In this document: positions 16,578 through 24,992 of the stretch, piece after piece
How the letters are laid out: every line of letters starts with the position of its first letter
Position numbering within the stretch: the first letter of the stretch is position 1
The notes under the pieces: generated by a model
The model's input: only the letters and a program-made list of their open reading frames with translations
What the model was told of the DNA's origin: nothing
Databases searched by the model: none
Assembly (NCBI RefSeq): GCF_017094465.1
Contig: NZ_CP064791.1
Span: forward strand, 1,674,001-1,738,000
Direction: 5' to 3'
Source: Halapricum desulfuricans
GTDB taxonomy: Archaea; Halobacteriota; Halobacteria; Halobacteriales; Haloarculaceae
DNA length: 64,000 nt
Made by a program: the position numbers and the translations under genes

Positions 16578-18380
16578 TTACCGTCGTCCGAACAGACGCC
16601 GCCAGAGGCTCCGACCGTTCGACCGCTCCGCGATGACGACCGAAGCGTCGACCTCGTCGAGGATGTCCAGATGGAGCGTGTTGCGGACCAGACGCGCGAG
16701 CACACCACGCTCGCTGGCTCCGAGGATCAACATCGTGTGGTCCTTGGCCTCGCGTTCGATCGTCGCCTCGATTTCGCCGGACTCGTCGACGAGTATCTCG
16801 GCGTCCTCCAGCCCGTGGTCGATCGCCCAGTTTTCGAGGAACTGCTCGCCGTCCTCGACGTCTTCGGGGCCGTCCGCGACGTACAGGAGCGTCACCTCAG
16901 CATCTCCGACCGACTGCAGCGCGGACGCGACTTCCGCGCTCAACTCGGCGTTGGGGCCACCGATCGTCGGGAGCAGGATCCGTGACGTGTCGATCCCCTG
17001 GTCGTCGACGATCAGGAAGTCACATGGGAGTCGGTTCGTGAGTTCGCCGATCGGCCGTTCGGCGCGCGCGGCGTCCCACAGGCGGTCCTCGCCCCAGCCC
17101 ATCACGACGAGGTCGGCGTCGTCGCGGTCGGCGATCGTGAACAGCTCCTCGAACGATCGGTGGGAGACGACCGTCGAGGTCTCGACGTCGACGTCGTATG
17201 CGTCGGCGACGCTACAGACCTCCGAGAGCAACTGATCCGATTCCTCGACGAGCTCCCGTCTGGAGTTGCTGTCGTATCGGCTCCGGGACGGCGTCTGAAC
17301 GACGTACACGGCGTGGACGACCGCCTGTTCGTGCGCGCTGGCGATGGCGCTGGCGAACTCGACCAGTCGCTGTTCAGTGCGGGGGTTCGAGATCGGGACG
17401 AGGATCCGGTAGGTCCCCTCGTCGGTGCGAGCGTGTTTCGCAGCCGTGTCGATCACGGGGACGTACGACCGTCCGACCAGTCCGCCGAAGGCCCACTCTT
17501 TCGGTGAGAGCCGACGGTTCGCCCCCTCGAAGCGGGCCGACTCCAGTCGGTGTTCGGTCGTCTGGAAGTAGTTGACGACTGTCACGAGCACCACGCCTCC
17601 AACTGTGTTACCCAGCAAAACGGGAATGACGAAGTCCGTCATTCCGACCAGAACCGCCAGATCACCGACAAACACCAGATACAGCATCTCGGTGAACGAG
17701 ACGACGACGTGGAAGAGTCCGCCCAGCGGGATCGCCAGAAAGGCGAGATAGACGACGACCAGCCGGGAGATGGTATCGCGTGCGCCGTACTCGACCCAGA
17801 CGACGCCGGCGACGATCAGGCCGGCGAAGGCGGCCTTGGTAAACAGCGCGGCGGGCGCGGTCTCGATACCCTTGTGGGCAATGTCGTAGGCCACCAGGGC
17901 TTCGGCGTCAGAGAGGACGCTCCCGTATGCCAGCGCCGCTGCCCCGAGGGCACCGCCCATGAAGTTCCCGGCCAGGACGACGACCCAGTTACGAAGCAAC
18001 GCCGGGACGCTTGCGAGGCGCTCGATCGTGAGCGCGACCGGCGGCAGCGTGTTCTCGGTATACAGCTGATAGCCGCCGATGATGATGTAGATGAACCCGA
18101 GCGGATATAGTAGCGCGCTCAATATCGGGTGCCCTCCGGTCGAGGCCGTCAGTGAGACGTACAGCAGGAAGGTGATCGTGATCGCGAAGCCGGCTGCCAG
18201 CCCGCTAAAGAACAGTTCCCGGCTCCCGGAGGTGATCTCTTCGTCGGCAGCGGCGATGATCCGCTGAAACACCTCGTCGCTCGAGAACCGGTCGCGGATC
18301 ACCCGGCCGGCCGCAGGAGCGCCGCTTCTGGAGCGCTCGACCGCTTCTCTGACGTCTTCCTCGCCGTCGGAATCCCTCAT
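16578..18380 (-). CDS. Formate/nitrite-type channel fused to two USP domains
   Basis: 600 residues. Residues about 40-270 are a formate/nitrite transporter (FNT) domain with six membrane segments; the FNT features are an amphipathic lead (SSDEVFQRIIAAADEEI), YTENTLPPVALTIER and NWVVVLAGNFMGGALGAAA. Residues about 320-455 (YRILVPISNPRTEQRLVEFA...DADLVVMGWGEDRL) and 465-590 (ILLPTIGGPNAELSAEVASA...ILGASERGVLARL) are USP domains; the last keeps a Gly-rich nucleotide loop. The substrate is unknown (formate, nitrite, acetate or other small anion). It converges with the trkH unit and ends the cluster of USP-linked transporters. Confidence 0.9.
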   Translation of the reverse strand: MRDSDGEEDVREAVERSRSGAPAAGRVIRDRFSSDEVFQRIIAAADEEITSGSRELFFSGLAAGFAITITFLLYVSLTASTGGHPILSALLYPLGFIYIIIGGYQLYTENTLPPVALTIERLASVPALLRNWVVVLAGNFMGGALGAAALAYGSVLSDAEALVAYDIAHKGIETAPAALFTKAAFAGLIVAGVVWVEYGARDTISRLVVVYLAFLAIPLGGLFHVVVSFTEMLYLVFVGDLAVLVGMTDFVIPVLLGNTVGGVVLVTVVNYFQTTEHRLESARFEGANRRLSPKEWAFGGLVGRSYVPVIDTAAKHARTDEGTYRILVPISNPRTEQRLVEFASAIASAHEQAVVHAVYVVQTPSRSRYDSNSRRELVEESDQLLSEVCSVADAYDVDVETSTVVSHRSFEELFTIADRDDADLVVMGWGEDRLWDAARAERPIGELTNRLPCDFLIVDDQGIDTSRILLPTIGGPNAELSAEVASALQSVGDAEVTLLYVADGPEDVEDGEQFLENWAIDHGLEDAEILVDESGEIEATIEREAKDHTMLILGASERGVLARLVRNTLHLDILDEVDASVVIAERSNGRSLWRRLFGRR

Positions 18381-18517
18381 CGATCGGGTGCTGTGGCGGC
18401 ACCGGCAAGGGTGTTTCCCTTGACCACCAACGTCGACCGAACGTGGGGAGTCGCTTACCCGCCTTCGCTGATTGCCGGCCCCGGAGGACTCATCCGTCCA
18501 GCCACTCTAGTGGACAT

Positions 18518-18940
18518 ATGGCACCATACACGAACCAGTATCGAGTCGACGCGACCTTTGACGAGACGATCGACGCCGTGACCGACGCCCTCTCCGAAGA
18601 AGGGTTCGGCGTCCTCGCCGATATCGACATGCAGGCCGCGTTCCAAAATAAACTGGACAAGGAATACGCACGATACCGGATTCTGGCCGCGTGCAATCCG
18701 CCGCTGGCCTACGACGCGCTCGACATCGAGTTCGAACTCGGGGCGCTGTTGCCCTGCAACGTGGTCGTCTACGAGACCGACGAGGGTGCGACTGGCGTGA
18801 GTGTCGTCGACCCCCGGGAACTGATGTCGATCGTCGACAACGAGGACCTCGAACCGATCGTCGAGGACGTTGCAGATCGGCTGGAAGCCGCGCTGGAGGC
18901 CGTTCCGCAGGCTCGCCCCGTCGACGACAGCGCAGCGTAA
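18518..18940 (+). CDS. DUF302 family protein
   Basis: 140 residues of the DUF302 fold. Typical features are the opening VDATFDETIDAVTDALSEEGFGVLADID, the segment FQNKLDKEYARYRILAACNPPLAYDALD with its conserved Cys, and GALLPCNVVVYE. DUF302 proteins occur next to sulfur and redox genes, and a conserved Cys suggests ligand or metal binding, but no function is proven. The ATG at 18518 is chosen; longer upstream frames lack family similarity. Confidence 0.9.
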   Translation: MAPYTNQYRVDATFDETIDAVTDALSEEGFGVLADIDMQAAFQNKLDKEYARYRILAACNPPLAYDALDIEFELGALLPCNVVVYETDEGATGVSVVDPRELMSIVDNEDLEPIVEDVADRLEAALEAVPQARPVDDSAA

Positions 18941-18974
18941 TCCCGGAGCCGACATGACCGACAGGATCACGTCA

Positions 18975-18979
18975 TTTTT
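18975..18979 (+). promoter_or_regulatory. TTTTT promoter box before the cysE leader ORF
   Basis: The run lies 26-30 nt before the ATG at 19005. The same layout is seen before the SagB gene (6567-6571 to ATG 6596), so transcription probably starts at or next to this ATG. Confidence 0.4.
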
Positions 18980-19004
18980 GTTTCCGCTCCCCCAAGATCC
19001 GGAT

Positions 19005-19082
19005 ATGCGGGACTCGCGCACGACCGCAGTCCGCTCGTGTACCGACAGCCAGCTCTGCCCAGCCGCGCTGGGCTGTCGGTGA
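19005..19082 (+). CDS. Candidate 25-residue Cys-containing leader ORF upstream of cysE
   Basis: ATG to TGA, 25 codons, 52 nt before cysE on the same strand. It contains three Cys codons spaced C-x6-C-x5-C near its end (SCTDSQLCPAALGC). It begins at the leaderless distance from a TTTTT box. Because the next gene makes the cysteine precursor O-acetylserine, translation through Cys codons could report cysteine supply; alternatively it encodes a small metal- or thiol-binding peptide. This is based only on position, spacing and composition. Confidence 0.45.
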   Translation: MRDSRTTAVRSCTDSQLCPAALGCR

Positions 19083-19134
19083 CGTTCTCGTCCGCTGGGC
19101 ATCGTCTCTGACTACCACATAGACTACACGACAA

Positions 19135-19755
19135 ATGTTCAATCGTATCCGCGAGGACGTCCGGACCGCACGCGCCAAGGACCCGGCCGCGACAGGTCCG
19201 CTGGAGGTCCTCCTCACGTACCCGGGATTGCACGCTATCTGGCTGTATCGCATCGCACACTGGCTACACGGGAACGGGTTCGGGTTGACGGCCCGCCTGC
19301 TGTCACACGTGACCCGCTTTCTCACCGGCGTCGAGATCCATCCGGCCGCCGAGATCGGCGATCGGTTCTTCATCGATCACGGGATGGGGACCGTGATCGG
19401 CGAGACCGCCGAGATCGGCGACGACGTGCTGCTCTACCACGGCGTCACGCTCGGCGGGAAGTCCATGCGCCGCGAGAAGCGCCATCCGACTCTGGAGGAC
19501 GGCGTCACGATCGGCGCGGACGCGACGCTACTCGGCGACATCACCGTCGGTGAGAACGCCAGCGTCGGTGCCGGAGCGGTCGTCCTCAGCGACGTGCCAT
19601 CTGGGATGACCGTCACCGGCAACCCCGCGGAGGTCGCCGGCGACAGCGACGACGTTCCGCTGACCGACGACGTTCGCGCCAACAGCGGGTCGGCGTCGGA
19701 CGGTGACGCATTACTCGGGGCGGACTGCTGTGACGACGACAGCGGCCTCCAATAG
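19135..19755 (+). CDS. cysE: Serine O-acetyltransferase
   Basis: First step of cysteine synthesis: acetyl-CoA plus L-serine to O-acetylserine. The 206-residue protein has the short helical lead ([15 protein letters not shown]) and a left-handed beta helix with hexapeptide repeats; the signature [21 protein letters not shown] includes the catalytic His and Asp, followed by [10 protein letters not shown]. It ends with an unusual acidic, Cys-pair tail ([12 protein letters not shown]) that could be a regulatory or metal site. Preceded by the Cys-containing small ORF. Confidence 0.95.
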   Translation: MFNRIREDVRTARAKDPAATGPLEVLLTYPGLHAIWLYRIAHWLHGNGFGLTARLLSHVTRFLTGVEIHPAAEIGDRFFIDHGMGTVIGETAEIGDDVLLYHGVTLGGKSMRREKRHPTLEDGVTIGADATLLGDITVGENASVGAGAVVLSDVPSGMTVTGNPAEVAGDSDDVPLTDDVRANSGSASDGDALLGADCCDDDSGLQ

Positions 19756-19796
19756 CGCGCGCAAACGCTCTCGCCGATGACTTTCGATTCCTCCAA

Positions 19797-20402
19797 ATGC
19801 CGATGACTCCCGATCCCAACGAGTCCCTTCGAGCCGACTCGAAACTCGGACCCGCCGTCGACGCAGTCGGACCGCTCCGCGTCGAGCCGGCCGAGGACTT
19901 CTTCGCGCGGTTCGTCGTCTCGATTCTGCGCCAACAGGTTTCGATGGAATCGGCAGCGGCGACCAGAGAGCGGCTGTTCGACGCGATCGAGGTCACGCCC
20001 GAAGGCGTCCTCGACGCCGACGACGAGATCCTCCGGGACGCCGGTCTGTCCCGCCAGAAAACCGGATACGTCAACAACGTCGCTCGGGCGTTCGTCGAGA
20101 ACGGGTACTCCCGGGCGTATTTCGAGGGGATGGACGACGACGCTGTCCGGGCGGAGCTGACCTCGATCACCGGCGTCGGCGCGTGGACGGCCGACATGCA
20201 ACTGCTCTTCTCGCTGGGCCGGCCCGACGTCTTCCCGGTCGGTGATCTGGGGATTCGGAAGGGGATGGCCCGACTGTTCGACGATCTCGCCGTCGAGGAT
20301 CGAGCGGCGATGCGTGACCGCGCCGAGCGCTGGGCACCGTATCGGAGCTACGCGAGCCTGTATCTGTGGCGCGGGGTCGAAGGCGACGATGTCGACGGTT
20401 AG
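19797..20402 (+). CDS. DNA-3-methyladenine glycosylase (AlkA-like, HhH-GPD)
   Basis: 201-residue base-excision glycosylase for alkylated bases. Motifs are RFVVSILRQQVSMESAAATRER, the helix-hairpin-helix ITGVGAWTADMQLLFSLGRP (the W is typical of AlkA), and the catalytic Asp in DVFPVGDLGIRKG. No Fe-S cluster Cys are present, unlike endonuclease III. Its stop overlaps the convergent MFS stop by four bases. Confidence 0.92.
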   Translation: MPMTPDPNESLRADSKLGPAVDAVGPLRVEPAEDFFARFVVSILRQQVSMESAAATRERLFDAIEVTPEGVLDADDEILRDAGLSRQKTGYVNNVARAFVENGYSRAYFEGMDDDAVRAELTSITGVGAWTADMQLLFSLGRPDVFPVGDLGIRKGMARLFDDLAVEDRAAMRDRAERWAPYRSYASLYLWRGVEGDDVDG

Positions 20403-21679
20403 TCGACGGGACCGGGAGTCGCTTCGGTCGACTCCCCAGACCGATCGGGTACGTCTACCTCGCGGATCGGCGTCGCGAACACGTACAGCAGCGCGGCCCC
20501 GACGAGGAACGAGGCCCCGAGTGCAGCGACGGCAGCGATCGGCGTGAAGAGATCGGCGAACGCGCCGCTGCCGATCCTGAAGGGCACGCCGGCGACCGCC
20601 CGGACCATCGCGATCGCGGAGATGACCGTCGCGCGGCCGACCGAGCCGATGTGATCGTTGATGTAGCGGCTCGAGATGGGGAAGATCAGGCTGTTGGAGC
20701 CTTTCATCACGAAGAACATCGGGAAGACGGCGACCGGGGCGAACACGGGCACCAGATAGAAGGCGCCGATGGCGACCGGCAACAGCAACATCGCTTTGCG
20801 GACGCCGAGCCAGGACTCCACCTCGGCGGCGTAGTCGCTACCGATCGCCGAGATACCCATGAACGAGGCGTAGAAGAACCCGAGCGTCGCGGCCTCCTCG
20901 ACGCCGTAGGTCGCGAGCACCGCACCGAAGGACTGTTCGAGCGCGTCGCGAACCACCGGCTGGATGTACATGTCGGCGGTCATCAACGCGCCGGAGAACA
21001 GTGACAGGTAGACCACGAACCAGCGGAGTTCGCGGGCGGTGATCCGGTCGCGGATCGTCGGCAGGGCGTCGAGCATCGAGAGGCTCTCGCCCTCGGCCTG
21101 GCGTTCGTCGTCGGCGGCGTAGGCGGCGTTTTTCGGCAGTCGGAGGACGAGACCAACGTTGAGCACGCTGAGCGCGACGGCGGCGTAGAAGGGGTAGTAC
21201 GGATCGGCGACGTACAGCAGCCCCCCGGCGATCATCGTGACTGCCTGGACGGCCTTCGAGACCGCTCCTGCACGGCCGGAGACCCTGGTGTACTCGCCTT
21301 CGATGTCGTGTTCCTGGAGGGTGTCGTACAGCCAGGCGCTGCCGCTCCCGGAGACGAACGTCTGCCCGAACGACAGCGTTCCAAAGACGAACAGGAACCC
21401 CCAGAAGTCAGTCGCAAACAGATAGCCGGCGTTGGAGAGCAGGAACGTGACGGCGGCGATGACGAGGCTGTTGCGACGCCCGATCCGATCGCCGACGTAG
21501 CCCGTCGGGATCTCCCCGCCGACGACGATGAGCGCCTGGATCGTCGCGATGATACCGATCTCGGTGTAGCTCAGCCCGTTCAACAGGAGAAAGAGCGTGT
21601 AGATCGGATACGTGAATCCCGGACCGCTGGTCGCGCGGTAGAGGTAGTACTTCAGGACGGTGCGAGAGGCGTCGACCAT
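20399..21679 (-). CDS. Major facilitator superfamily transporter
   Basis: 426 residues with about 12 membrane segments. The loop 2-3 signature is visible as GYVGDRIGRRNSLVIAA, and a charged central loop (KNAAYAADDERQAEGESL) separates the halves. The amino terminus (ASRTVLKYYLYRATSGPGFTYPIYTLFLL) resembles a haloarchaeal MFS group of unknown substrate. It is not next to a biosynthetic cluster, so substrate cannot be inferred. Confidence 0.9.
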   Translation of the reverse strand: MVDASRTVLKYYLYRATSGPGFTYPIYTLFLLLNGLSYTEIGIIATIQALIVVGGEIPTGYVGDRIGRRNSLVIAAVTFLLSNAGYLFATDFWGFLFVFGTLSFGQTFVSGSGSAWLYDTLQEHDIEGEYTRVSGRAGAVSKAVQAVTMIAGGLLYVADPYYPFYAAVALSVLNVGLVLRLPKNAAYAADDERQAEGESLSMLDALPTIRDRITARELRWFVVYLSLFSGALMTADMYIQPVVRDALEQSFGAVLATYGVEEAATLGFFYASFMGISAIGSDYAAEVESWLGVRKAMLLLPVAIGAFYLVPVFAPVAVFPMFFVMKGSNSLIFPISSRYINDHIGSVGRATVISAIAMVRAVAGVPFRIGSGAFADLFTPIAAVAALGASFLVGAALLYVFATPIREVDVPDRSGESTEATPGPVD

Positions 21680-21805
21680 GGCTGTGGATCGGTGTCTGTC
21701 AGTCTACGTTTGCGTGCCGAAGTTCGTTGCAACCTGCGAGCGGTGCGTGAGACCAGCGATCTGCGGGCGAGCCGCGCACCAAGGACCGGAGGGACGCGCT
21801 CGCGA

Positions 21806-22384
21806 TCATCGGTCGGCGAGCCACTCTTCGGCGAGCAGCCCGTACCGTCGACTGTCGACGTACTCGCCCTCGTAGAACGTCTCCTTCCGGAAGGAGCCTT
21901 CCTGCTCGAAGCCGAGCGATTCGAGGGCGGCCTGGGAGGCGTCGTTGGGTTCGATGACCATCGCCCAGACCTTGTTGAGCCGTCGCTGCCCGAAAGCGTG
22001 ATCCAGCAGGAGTGCCGTCGCTTCCGTGACGTAGCCGTTGCCCTGGTGGTCCGGCGCGATCCAGTACATGAGCATCCCAGATCCGTGCGGCTGGTTGACC
22101 CACGGGATGCCGACCTCGCCGACGCGGGTCAGACCGTCCGCGTCGCCGGTCGTCATCGCCTCGCGGTCGCCCGTGCAGATCAGAAACGCCATCCCGTCGT
22201 CGTCATCGCCGTACACGCGCTCCTCGAAGTGCTCCTCGACCTGCTGGCGGTTCCGCGGCGAGACGTCCGTCAGCGGTCGCCGGATCGACTCCTCGTTGCG
22301 GTGTTCTTCGAAGAACTCGTAGTCCTCTTCTTCCCAAGTGTGGAGACTGACCGACTCGCCACGGAGGAACGCGGGACCGGGCAT
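21806..22384 (-). CDS. GNAT family N-acetyltransferase (tandem copy 2)
   Basis: 192 residues, RimJ/RimL-like. The acetyl-CoA loop reads APDHQGNGYVTEATALLLD and motif B is NDASQAALESLGFEQEGSFR. It begins MPGPAFLRGESVSLHTWEEED like its neighbour. Its ATG (complement of 22382-22384) shares one base with the stop of the upstream GNAT (TGATG), so the pair is translationally coupled. Substrate unknown. Confidence 0.92.
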   Translation of the reverse strand: MPGPAFLRGESVSLHTWEEEDYEFFEEHRNEESIRRPLTDVSPRNRQQVEEHFEERVYGDDDDGMAFLICTGDREAMTTGDADGLTRVGEVGIPWVNQPHGSGMLMYWIAPDHQGNGYVTEATALLLDHAFGQRRLNKVWAMVIEPNDASQAALESLGFEQEGSFRKETFYEGEYVDSRRYGLLAEEWLADR

Positions 22385-22917
22385 CAGACATCACTCCATT
22401 CCGTTTCGAGCAATCCGTAGCGCAATACGTCGACGTGTGCACCGTCCTGGAACATGGCCTCGCGGAACTGCCCCTCGCGGGAGAACCCCAGTGATTCGAG
22501 CAGACCACGGGAGGCTTCGTTCGTGGCGAGACAGTCCGCCCGGACGCGATGGAGCCGAAGCTCTTCGAAGCCGTATTCGAGCAACAGCGACACCGCTTCG
22601 TGCCCGAGACCCTGGCCCTGATGTTCGGGCAGGATCCAGTAGGCGAGATCGGCCAGGCCGTCCCCCTCCCGGACGTCCGGGAAGGTGACGGCACCGACTG
22701 TCTCGTCGTCGGCCGTCGCGACGAACCAGTAGCCATCCCCACCTGAGACGGTGTCCTCGTGGAACTCCTCGAGGGCCTCGCGGTTCGTCGCCGAGTCGAT
22801 ACACAGCGGGACGCGGAGATCAGGGTCGTTTCGCGCGCGGGCGAACGCGCCGAGGTCGTCCTCCTCGACGGGATGGAGGGACACGCGTTCGCCGGATCGA
22901 AAGATCGGACCGGGCAT
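22384..22917 (-). CDS. GNAT family N-acetyltransferase (tandem copy 1)
   Basis: 177 residues, closely related in plan to the gene downstream and to the one at 5476-6003. Acetyl-CoA loop LPEHQGQGLGHEAVSLLLE; motif B NEASRGLLESLGFSREGQFR. Start at MPGPIFRSGE (22917); a longer frame upstream would run into the divergent aldo/keto reductase promoter. The tandem arrangement points to duplication, with sequence divergence suggesting different substrates. Confidence 0.92.
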   Translation of the reverse strand: MPGPIFRSGERVSLHPVEEDDLGAFARARNDPDLRVPLCIDSATNREALEEFHEDTVSGGDGYWFVATADDETVGAVTFPDVREGDGLADLAYWILPEHQGQGLGHEAVSLLLEYGFEELRLHRVRADCLATNEASRGLLESLGFSREGQFREAMFQDGAHVDVLRYGLLETEWSDV

Positions 22918-23023
22918 GCCACCCTGTTCTGGAGGGGGACAAAAAGCACTTGTGGGGTCGTGACACGTGTTAACACCCGATTTCGGGCCAAAGCCCATGA
23001 CGCTGGCAGTCGTGGGCGGGAGT

Positions 23024-23869
23024 ATGGGACTCACGAACCGGAGCGACACGTTCGACCTCGACGGCGAGACGACCGTTCACCGACTGGGGTACGGCGCGAT
23101 GCGAATCACGGGCGAGGACATCATCGGCCGACCCGACGACGAGGACGAGGCCCGGCGGGTACTCCATCAGGCGCTCTCGCTGGGCATTGATTTCATCGAC
23201 ACCGCGGACTCGTACGGCCCGGGCGTCAGCGAACGACTGATCGGCGAGGCGCTCGCACCCTATCCGGACGAACTGGTCGTCGCGACCAAGGGCGGACTGC
23301 TGCGCAATACGGACGGTGACTGGCTCCCGCAAGGCGATCCGGACTATCTTCGCAACGCCGTCCTCGCGAGCCGGGATCGATTGGGAGTCGACACGATCGA
23401 CCTCTATCAGTATCACCGGCCGGATCCCGATACGCCGTTCGAGGACTCCGTCCACGCGCTCGCGGAGATGAAAGACGAGGGGCTGATCCGCCACGTCGGG
23501 CTGAGCAACGTCTCCGTCGAACAGCTCGAAACTGCGCGCGATATCGTCGACGTCGCGACTGTCCAGAACCAGTACAACGTCGCCGACCGCGAGGACGAGG
23601 ACGTCCTGCAGGCCTGTGAGGAGTACGACGTCGGGTTCATCCCCTGGTTCCCGCTCGGGGCTGGCGAACTCGACGAGAAGGCCGACGCCCTCGATGCGAT
23701 CGCCGAGGCACACGACGCCACCCGATATCAGATCGCGCTGGCGTGGCTGCTCCAGCACTCGCCGGTCACGCTGCCGATTCCCGGCACCTCAAGCGTAACA
23801 CATCTGAAAGAGAACGTCGCTGCCTCCGAAATCGAATTGAGCGACGACGAATTGGCTCGTCTGCGATAG
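23024..23869 (+). CDS. Aldo/keto reductase
   Basis: 281-residue NADPH-dependent oxidoreductase of the (beta/alpha)8 AKR superfamily. Catalytic tetrad positions are visible: Asp and Tyr in GIDFIDTADSYGPGVSERLIGEAL, Lys in LVVATKGG, His in YQYHRPD. The cofactor end is LPIPGTSSVTHLKENVAA. I choose ATG 23024 (MGLTNRSDTF); ATG 22997 would add nine residues. Divergent from the GNAT pair; the gap contains the palindrome GTGTTAACAC at 22968-22977. Confidence 0.92.
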   Translation: MGLTNRSDTFDLDGETTVHRLGYGAMRITGEDIIGRPDDEDEARRVLHQALSLGIDFIDTADSYGPGVSERLIGEALAPYPDELVVATKGGLLRNTDGDWLPQGDPDYLRNAVLASRDRLGVDTIDLYQYHRPDPDTPFEDSVHALAEMKDEGLIRHVGLSNVSVEQLETARDIVDVATVQNQYNVADREDEDVLQACEEYDVGFIPWFPLGAGELDEKADALDAIAEAHDATRYQIALAWLLQHSPVTLPIPGTSSVTHLKENVAASEIELSDDELARLR

Positions 23870-23914
23870 CGTCGCCGGAGTGGCTGAGAGGGGCGAGGAT
23901 CGTCGCTCACAGCA

Positions 23915-24874
23915 TCACTGTCGGGCGTCTCGCTCGGGCTCGATGTAGACTTTCTTGACGAACGGCTCGACTGCCCTCAGCTCCTCCTCGATATCAGTGA
24001 TATGCCCGTCCATCTCGGCGGTCGCGATCCCGGACTCGAACGCCACGTCGGCGGTCACCAGGAGGCGACCGGGGCCGAAAAAGACCGTCCGAAAGTCGAC
24101 GATCTCGGCCACGCTATCGTGGGCGGCGACAGTTTTTCGCAGTTGCTCTTCTTCCTCCAACGAGAGACTCTCACCCAGCAGGAGACGCTTGTTCTCCCAG
24201 GCCAGCGCCAGGGCGAATCCCATCAGCATGATCCCGATCAAAAGCGCCGCAGCGGCGTCGTAGACCGGATTGTGGGTCACTTCGGTGAGGTAGATGCCGA
24301 ACAGCGCGAGCCCGGCCCCCGAGAGCGCGACGGTGTCCTCAGTGAACGCCGTCAGCGTCGTCACGTCGCTGGTCTCGTGGAACGCTTCCCGATAGCCGCT
24401 CCAGCCGTGGACCTCGATCTGGCGTTTGAGTTCCGTGTTGGCCTTGTGGAGGGCATATGCCTCGAAGAGAATTGCGCCGACCAGAACGGCGTAGTTGACG
24501 TAGACGGCGGGGAAGCTGACACCCAACAGCTCCGGTTGCGTCGGGACGCTGTGGGCCCCACCGTGGACCAGTTTCTCGTAGCCGTGGGTGGCACTCTCCC
24601 AGCCGGCGATGCCGAACAGGAGCACCGACACGAGGAAGCTGTAGAAGAACTGCGCTTTCCCGTATCCGAACGGGTGGCGCTGGTCTGCCGACTGCTGACT
24701 GTAGCGGATGCCAATCAGCAAGAAGACCTGATTCCCGGTGTCGGAGATCGAGTGATACGTCTCCGAGAGCATCGCGGGGCTCCCGGTGAGCGTGAATCCG
24801 ACGAACTTCAGGACGGCGATCGCGCCGTTCGCCAGCAGCGCCGCGAGCACGACCCCCTTGCTGTTGCCAGCCAT
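23915..24874 (-). CDS. Cation diffusion facilitator (metal exporter)
   Basis: 319-residue CDF transporter, a proton antiporter for Zn, Fe, Mn or similar. Membrane segments begin at GVVLAALLANGAIAVLKFVG; the second carries the metal motif SETYHSISDTGNQ (H and D, with partners further on in ETSDVTTLTAFTEDTVAL). The carboxy-terminal cytosolic domain ends DIEEELRAVEPFVKKVYIEPE. Start MAGNSKG at 24874 is preferred; a much longer open frame upstream is unrelated sequence. The HxSD pattern (here YHSISD) suggests metal but does not define which. Confidence 0.92.
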   Translation of the reverse strand: MAGNSKGVVLAALLANGAIAVLKFVGFTLTGSPAMLSETYHSISDTGNQVFLLIGIRYSQQSADQRHPFGYGKAQFFYSFLVSVLLFGIAGWESATHGYEKLVHGGAHSVPTQPELLGVSFPAVYVNYAVLVGAILFEAYALHKANTELKRQIEVHGWSGYREAFHETSDVTTLTAFTEDTVALSGAGLALFGIYLTEVTHNPVYDAAAALLIGIMLMGFALALAWENKRLLLGESLSLEEEEQLRKTVAAHDSVAEIVDFRTVFFGPGRLLVTADVAFESGIATAEMDGHITDIEEELRAVEPFVKKVYIEPERDARQ

Positions 24875-24992
24875 CCCCCGTGACTGCTCTGCCGACTGGC
24901 AAAGAAGTACTGGTCGTTCAGGTGCGTCGACGGGACCCGCAGGAGAAACTGTAAACAGCCGGCCCCTCGGCACATCGATTTTGTCACATCGA

